A DNA stretch of 18,716 bases from contig DJEN01000096.1 in NCBI GenBank assembly GCA_002431345.1, forward strand, positions 1-18,716, in the 5' to 3' direction. The DNA is from Megasphaera sp. UBA5897 (GTDB lineage Bacteria; Bacillota; Negativicutes; Veillonellales; Megasphaeraceae). The position numbers and the translations under genes are program-made. Of the stretch, positions 15,015-18,716 are shown in pieces. Positions within the stretch are counted from its first letter, which is position 1. Each line of letters opens with the position of its first letter. The notes under the pieces were generated by a model. The model did no database searches. It was not told where the DNA came from and worked only from the letters and a program-made list of their open reading frames with translations.

Positions 15015-16298
15015 ATGACCTATCGACAGCGTGCCAATGCCATTTTAGGCTTGTCCTTCTTCTGTTTTGTGCTGATTTTTTGGTGGTGGTACACACATGA
15101 CGTCAGTGTATGGGAAGAACTCCTCTTTTTCGTTGTCCAATCGGCGCTGATTGGCAGTATTGCCGACTGGTTTGCCGTAACGGCATTATTTGACAAGCCG
15201 TTGGGTTTTCCGTACCACACTGAATTGGTATACCGCAACCGCAATCAGATTATCGACAGCATGACGCGGATTATTTCCGAAAAATTACTGCAGCCGGATA
15301 TGTGGCAGGAAAAACTCTATCAGATTTCTTTTATGGACAAACTGATAGATTGGTTGCGCGGCCCCAGCGGCAGAGAACGATTCCGTTCGCTGCTTTATGA
15401 AATTGCCCAGCGGGCGTATCGGTATGCCCAGCAGGGGGCGACACAGGATTCCATCGCGTCGCATATCCGCAAATACCTGCGGCAGCAGCCATTGGTCAGC
15501 TTTTTTCAAGACCGTTTGATTTCTTTGCTGGAAGACCCCAACAGCAATATGTTTAATGATGCCGTGGGACTGGGAAAAGAAATCGTCCAGAGCGATGACT
15601 TTGATGACGTACTGGACAAACTGATTCAGCAGTGGATTGAAGAATCCAAACATTCTACCGTATCTATCATTACGCTGCAAAAATTTGTCGGCATTGTCGA
15701 TACCCGCAAAATTGCCAAAGACATCAAAATGGGCATTTTGCAGTGGCTGGAACAATGGGAACATGCCGAAGGCGAACAGCGGGAATGGCTGTGCCGCAAG
15801 CTGGAACTGTTTTTGTATTCCATGAACGGCCAGCTGGCATACGGCGTACAAAACTGGCAGGACCAATTTGTTGCTTCCCTGCCGATAGAACAATGGCTCA
15901 ATGCCACCCAGCGTTCTGCTAAAGACTACTTCACCAAAGGCGACGCAGGAAAAGAAGAATTAAAAGACTTATTGGAAGAACAATTTCTCCATTATCTAAA
16001 ATACTGCAGCAGCCATCCGGAAATCAAAGAATGGCTGGACGAACAAATCCGCCGGGCCTGCAACGTCATCTTGGAACATGAACATTCCTTGATTGCCGTA
16101 GCCGTGCGCGACGTATTGTCCGGGTTTGACAAACAAAAATTCAATCATTTCCTGGAAAGCAAAGTAGGCGAAGATTTGGCATGGATTCGTATTAACGGTG
16201 CCATCGTCGGCGGCACTATCGGGCTCGTTGTATTTGCCGTATTCCGGTTTGTCTATCAGCCCGTCTTCGTACCTTGGATTCGCCATTTGTTTTTATAA
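15015..16298 (+). CDS. DUF445 family membrane protein (second paralogue)
   Basis: 427 aa. It has the same architecture as the preceding protein: N-terminal helix (FFCFVLIFWWWY), signature IGSIADWFAVTALFDKPLGFP, a long charged helical body, and the end motif DLAWIRINGAIVGGTIG with a final hydrophobic segment. Outside these ends the two proteins differ strongly, so the duplication is old. I chose ATG 15015: AAAGGAGGTG (14999-15008) is spaced correctly for it and only one base separates it from the upstream stop codon. An in-frame ATG at 14991 would lie before that site and overlap the first gene. Tight coupling suggests a fixed ratio, perhaps a hetero-oligomer. Function unknown. Confidence 0.9.
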   Translation: MTYRQRANAILGLSFFCFVLIFWWWYTHDVSVWEELLFFVVQSALIGSIADWFAVTALFDKPLGFPYHTELVYRNRNQIIDSMTRIISEKLLQPDMWQEKLYQISFMDKLIDWLRGPSGRERFRSLLYEIAQRAYRYAQQGATQDSIASHIRKYLRQQPLVSFFQDRLISLLEDPNSNMFNDAVGLGKEIVQSDDFDDVLDKLIQQWIEESKHSTVSIITLQKFVGIVDTRKIAKDIKMGILQWLEQWEHAEGEQREWLCRKLELFLYSMNGQLAYGVQNWQDQFVASLPIEQWLNATQRSAKDYFTKGDAGKEELKDLLEEQFLHYLKYCSSHPEIKEWLDEQIRRACNVILEHEHSLIAVAVRDVLSGFDKQKFNHFLESKVGEDLAWIRINGAIVGGTIGLVVFAVFRFVYQPVFVPWIRHLFL

Positions 16299-16348
16299 AG
16301 TCAGAATGCAAAACGACTGACACCAGATAACGCAGCATCATAAACAAT

Positions 16349-16400
16349 AAAGGACTGTGCATCAAGTAAAACATACTTCATGCAGCAGTCCTTTGTTTTT
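16349..16400. terminator. Shared terminator between DUF445 operon and rpn gene
   Basis: Long stem aaaggactg-tgcatcaagta pairs with tacttcatgcagcagtccttt, with one bulge and one mismatch and a short loop. On the plus strand GTTTTT follows; on the minus strand ATTGTTT follows. It lies between the convergent DUF445 and Rpn genes and can serve both. Confidence 0.85.
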
Positions 16401-16452
16401 GCGTGTTTCATATAGCTGACGGCGTTTTGGTCGCTTTATAGTTGTACTTTTA

Positions 16453-17274
16453 TTATTGTGATGATGAAGAAGACAAAATCTGTTTTTTATAATAATCCCA
16501 TTGTGAAGATGGTATTTTGAGTGCAGTCATAGCATTTTCAATAGAAAGATTTAGACTTTCCATTAACGTTTTAATATCTTCTAAACGCCCTTCACGACGA
16601 CCTTCTTCTTTTTTATCGTGCAGTAATAATTCGAAATGCATAAACTCACCTCGTATCTTTTCGTCACATTTGATTTTTAAAATTTCTGTGTTGATTTCAT
16701 CAGTGAATGCATCGGTTACGATGTGTTCGTGGACGTACGTTAGAAAACTTTTTGTGTGCGGTGTTGCTTCACCATGTGTACCTGCGGCATTGAGAAATAA
16801 GATGGTAGTGTCATCAGGAAGTATCAATGATGCATCTTCCCTGCATTTCTTTTGGAATGTGTACGAATACAGTCCCTTGCCGAACAGGTCAAAATTGCAG
16901 ATAAAAATGATATATGTAGGATTGAGCATGTCATAAGGCTGTCCTTTTTTCAGTAAATCCATATCCAGCATAGCCTGATAATAGCGCGTACGCTTAGGCA
17001 GAACAGATAAGCCTGTGTCTTGATTGATGATATCCGACGCCTGCATTTCAATGTTGTAGCGTGTGTGGCGTTCATCATGGGCTGTAATATCCAGGCGAAT
17101 GCCATGACTGCCATGGTAAATGTCGATGGATTTTTCCAGTTCAACAAAGGTTAGCGTTTCAATACGAATTTGGAGAATTTCTTCAATGAGATGTTTACAG
17201 ATGCGCTTGTTCTGCATGACTTTTTTGAAGAGAAAATCATTGGTAATTGTAAGTTCGTCAAATGAAACAGACAT
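16453..17274 (-). CDS. Rpn family PD-(D/E)XK nuclease / putative transposase
   Basis: 273 aa. It matches the Rpn (recombination-promoting nuclease, formerly transposase_31 / PD-(D/E)XK transposase) family. The core is intact: LTITNDFLFKKVMQN at the start; RLDITAHD with D62; YNIEMQ with E76 and Q78 as the E-x-Q catalytic variant; then RTRYYQAMLDMD (95-106) and a CNFDLFGKGLYSYTF strand. The C-terminal third is charged (KKEEGRREGRLEDI) and ends in a run of five serines before Gln, likely where repeat variation occurs. Rpn proteins are Mg-dependent DNA endonucleases that raise RecA-independent recombination and in some cases act in phage defence; they occur in multiple copies per genome. AAGGAG eight bases before the ATG supports the start. 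A terminator-like hairpin lies just upstream in its leader. Confidence 0.88.
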   Translation of the reverse strand: MSVSFDELTITNDFLFKKVMQNKRICKHLIEEILQIRIETLTFVELEKSIDIYHGSHGIRLDITAHDERHTRYNIEMQASDIINQDTGLSVLPKRTRYYQAMLDMDLLKKGQPYDMLNPTYIIFICNFDLFGKGLYSYTFQKKCREDASLILPDDTTILFLNAAGTHGEATPHTKSFLTYVHEHIVTDAFTDEINTEILKIKCDEKIRGEFMHFELLLHDKKEEGRREGRLEDIKTLMESLNLSIENAMTALKIPSSQWDYYKKQILSSSSSQ

Positions 17275-17301
17275 ACTCTCATCTCCTTATTATTATATCA
17301 T

Positions 17302-17359
17302 AAAAAAATCACAGAACATATATAGAGATAATAAAAATATCTCGAGTATATTCTGTGAT
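17302..17359 (-). promoter_or_regulatory. Long hairpin with T tract in the rpn leader
   Basis: On the minus strand atcacagaa pairs with ttctgtgat at the base of an imperfect inverted repeat of about 51 bases (inner arms gagata/tatctc), followed at once by seven Ts (17302-17308). The T tract ends about 14 bases before the rpn Shine-Dalgarno. A TATAAT in between (17292-17297) is too near the ribosome site to be the promoter. No gene is seen upstream on this strand, so it looks like a leader terminator controlling rpn, or a protein-binding dyad. Confidence 0.6.
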
Positions 17360-17855
17360 GAACTAAACCGTTCCTTACTGTGTCCTGTTACCTACTGTTC
17401 AGGCACCATGACCTTACAAGAAAATCGTAACATATGTTTGCTTAGTGCGTCAATAGAAAATCAGTCTTTTGCTAAATTAGCAAAAGAGATGCCATTTGCC
17501 AACCTTTATCGACTTTTTTATCTTGAAAAGGGAACGGGACTTCTTTCCAAGACAGGTATTTTTCTATATAATAGATATAGGCATAGTATACATCACCTTT
17601 GGACAGGAAGGGAATGATGATAGTATGCCTAATTTTTTAGGGAAGAATCGGGCTGTAGTGATAAAAAGATAAACAGTATTTCAGAATATCTTCTTATTTT
17701 TTATTCAGAGAAAGGAGATGATAGGTGTTCACTTCCCGCTTGTGTAAAAAAACGTACCACTTATGCACTTTTTTTCTATACCTCGTGAATATTCGATATA
17801 ATACAAACAAGAGAACAAATGTCTTGCTAAAAAAGACAGAAAGGAGGAGCTTATC
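17360..17855. other. Gap without a convincing gene, upstream of the response regulator
   Basis: About 500 AT-rich bases. Seen: a frame of 69 codons (17408-17617, plus, starting MTLQENRNICLLSASIENQS) without a clear ribosome site; a perfect inverted repeat cttttgcta-aat-tagcaaaag (17466-17486); a promoter-like TTTCCA-n17-TATAAT (17544-17572); an AGGAAGGG before an eight-codon frame MMIVCLIF (17614-17640); and AAAGGAGATGAT (17711-17722) without a credible gene after it. These may be remnants of a decayed gene, a short peptide, or regulatory DNA for the response regulator. None is strong. Confidence 0.4.
17797..17802 (+). promoter_or_regulatory. -10 box of the response regulator promoter
   Basis: A perfect TATAAT lies 53 bases before the response regulator start. 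The -35 at 17 bp (TTCTAT) is weak, which would fit dependence on an activator, possibly the regulator itself. Confidence 0.45.
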
Positions 17856-18578
17856 ATGCTGCGGATTGCGATTTGTGATGACCAGATACAACAGATTAGC
17901 GAAGTACGGAAGCTGGCAGAAGATTATATCCAACGACATCAGGAAACGGCAGTCTTCACAGAGTATACGAATGCGTTTACCTTCTTGGAAGAATTGGACA
18001 AACAAAACTATGACCTTGTACTGTTGGATGTCTGCATGCCCGGCATGTTGGGAACAGAAGTTGCCAATGAAATGAGGGAAAAGAAATATCATGCTGAAAT
18101 CATCTTTTTGACGACTAGCGATGAATTTGCTGTCGAAGCCTTTGCGCTCAAAGCCATTCACTACTTAGTCAAGCCCGTGCGGCAGGAACTGTTTGACGGA
18201 GCGATGGACAGAGCAATCGAAAAAATTAAGCAGTGCCACAGCGGCAAAATTATTTTCCGCCTCGTCGGCTGCGGCATTCAGATTGAAGAAGTAGACCATA
18301 TTGCCTACGTAGAAAGCGACGGCCATGTCCAGCGTGTATTTCTGACAGACGGCACATTCTTGGATTCCAGACAGTCCCTGACATCATTACTCAACACACT
18401 GGAATGTATCACGCCGGGACAGTTTGTATCACCGGGCAAAGGATTCATCGTCAACCAAAAAGCAATTCACGTCATCAAAAGCAACTATATCGAAATACAA
18501 GGAAAAGAAATTCCGATTGCCAAGCGAAAATACCGTCAGTTTCAAGAAGACTATTTCCGCTATATCTTTTCTCAATAA
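17856..18578 (+). CDS. LytTR-family response regulator
   Basis: A 240-aa cytoplasmic transcription factor. The receiver domain (1-120) has the acidic pair D8/D9 in ICDDQ, phospho-acceptor D58 in LVLLDVCMPG, T86/T87 and K106 in YLVKPV. The LytTR DNA-binding domain (about 140-236) shows IAYVESDGHVQRVFLTDG, SLLNTL, FVSPGKGFIVNQKAIHVI and IPIAKRKYRQF. Relatives (AgrA, LytR, VirR, BlpR) bind tandem 9-bp repeats and control virulence, surface and secretion genes. AAAGGAGG seven bases upstream fixes the start. No histidine kinase lies next to it; the following gene encodes a secreted adhesin-type protein, a plausible target. The kinase may be elsewhere or beyond the window. Confidence 0.93.
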   Translation: MLRIAICDDQIQQISEVRKLAEDYIQRHQETAVFTEYTNAFTFLEELDKQNYDLVLLDVCMPGMLGTEVANEMREKKYHAEIIFLTTSDEFAVEAFALKAIHYLVKPVRQELFDGAMDRAIEKIKQCHSGKIIFRLVGCGIQIEEVDHIAYVESDGHVQRVFLTDGTFLDSRQSLTSLLNTLECITPGQFVSPGKGFIVNQKAIHVIKSNYIEIQGKEIPIAKRKYRQFQEDYFRYIFSQ

Positions 18579-18586
18579 AAATAAAA

Positions 18587-18637
18587 CCAGATGAAACTAT
18601 CATTACTATAAGACCACCCAAGTGGTCTGCCATCTGG
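18587..18637. promoter_or_regulatory. Two-level hairpin between regulator and adhesin gene
   Basis: ccagatg (18587-18593) pairs with catctgg (18631-18637) and encloses a perfect hairpin agaccac-ccaa-gtggtct (18611-18628). No T tract follows, so it is a poor intrinsic terminator. It may be a transcript-stabilising structure, a Rho-type 3' end, or an operator. TATAAA at 18653-18658 could serve as -10 for the next gene. Confidence 0.5.
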
Positions 18638-18681
18638 ATTAGTGCATAATGTTATAAATACAAGCGAAGGGAAGTGTCTCT

Positions 18682-18716
18682 ATGAATAAAATATTTAAAG
18701 TCATCTATAGTAAAGT
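18682..18716 (+). CDS. Partial CDS: type V autotransporter/adhesin with ESPR signal (5' end only)
   Basis: Only 11 full codons are in the window: MNKIFKVIYSK, followed by the start of a valine or similar codon. This is a near match to the opening of the extended signal peptide region (MNKIYKVIWSK) found on large autotransporters, trimeric autotransporter adhesins and TpsA exoproteins. It is preceded by GAAGGGAAG at suitable distance. Such proteins go through Sec and a type V pathway to the outer surface, which requires an outer membrane. The rest of the gene is outside the window, so the subclass cannot be told. Confidence 0.7.
   Translation, partial: MNKIFKVIYSK

Noticed and set aside
16453..17274. 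Insertion sequence around the Rpn gene
   Set aside because: Despite the 'transposase' name, no terminal inverted repeats bounding the gene and no target duplication are visible. The nearby hairpins are terminator or leader structures on each side and do not match each other.
17725..18075. GTG frame with a good Shine-Dalgarno running into the response regulator
   Set aside because: It overlaps 220 bases of the regulator in another frame and its translation there is plainly a shadow. The upstream ribosome-like site is noted in the gap entry.
17694..18161. Minus-strand frame of 155 codons opposite the response regulator
   Set aside because: It is antisense to a clearly coding receiver domain, with no ribosome site and no family resemblance.

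Overview
The window reads as a mid-GC Negativicutes chromosome, most like a Megasphaera/Veillonella relative. Reasons: Firmicute-style ribosome binding sites (AAAGGAGG) sit next to genes that only make sense in a cell with an outer membrane, namely an ArnT-type lipid-linked sugar transferase and, at the right edge, a protein opening with the extended signal peptide of type V secreted adhesins. The genus is inference; no rRNA or tRNA is present. No CRISPR array, insertion sequence or phage gene was seen, apart from one Rpn-type nuclease/'transposase' gene.

Left part (about 120-10380) runs on the minus strand. Reading with transcription it holds an acyltransferase-3 membrane protein, a DedA membrane protein with its own terminator, an ArnT-like glycosyltransferase followed 9 nt later by a uracil-DNA glycosylase family protein, the large subunit of glutamate synthase (gltB, 1518 aa), and a DMT/EamA exporter. 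gltB has a good promoter, but an intrinsic terminator lies between that promoter and its ribosome binding site, which points to attenuation. No gltD lies beside it.

Middle part (10510-16300) runs on the plus strand: an MgtC/SapB membrane protein divergent from the acyltransferase; an aspartate/aromatic-type aminotransferase with a near-consensus promoter and two 17-bp direct repeats at its transcription start; an 80-nt nested hairpin element; then an apparent three-gene operon of a UlaG-like metallo-beta-lactamase-fold hydrolase and two different DUF445 membrane proteins separated by one base.

Right part (16450-18716): a convergent Rpn-family PD-(D/E)XK gene on the minus strand with a terminator-like hairpin in its leader, an approximately 500-base gap without a convincing gene, a LytTR response regulator without an adjacent kinase, and the first 11 codons of a putative autotransporter adhesin cut by the window edge.

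The strongest candidates for something undescribed are the gltB leader attenuator, the twin operator in front of the aminotransferase, the nested hairpin element at 12769-12851, the MBL-DUF445-DUF445 operon, and a possible LytTR-controlled adhesin locus.
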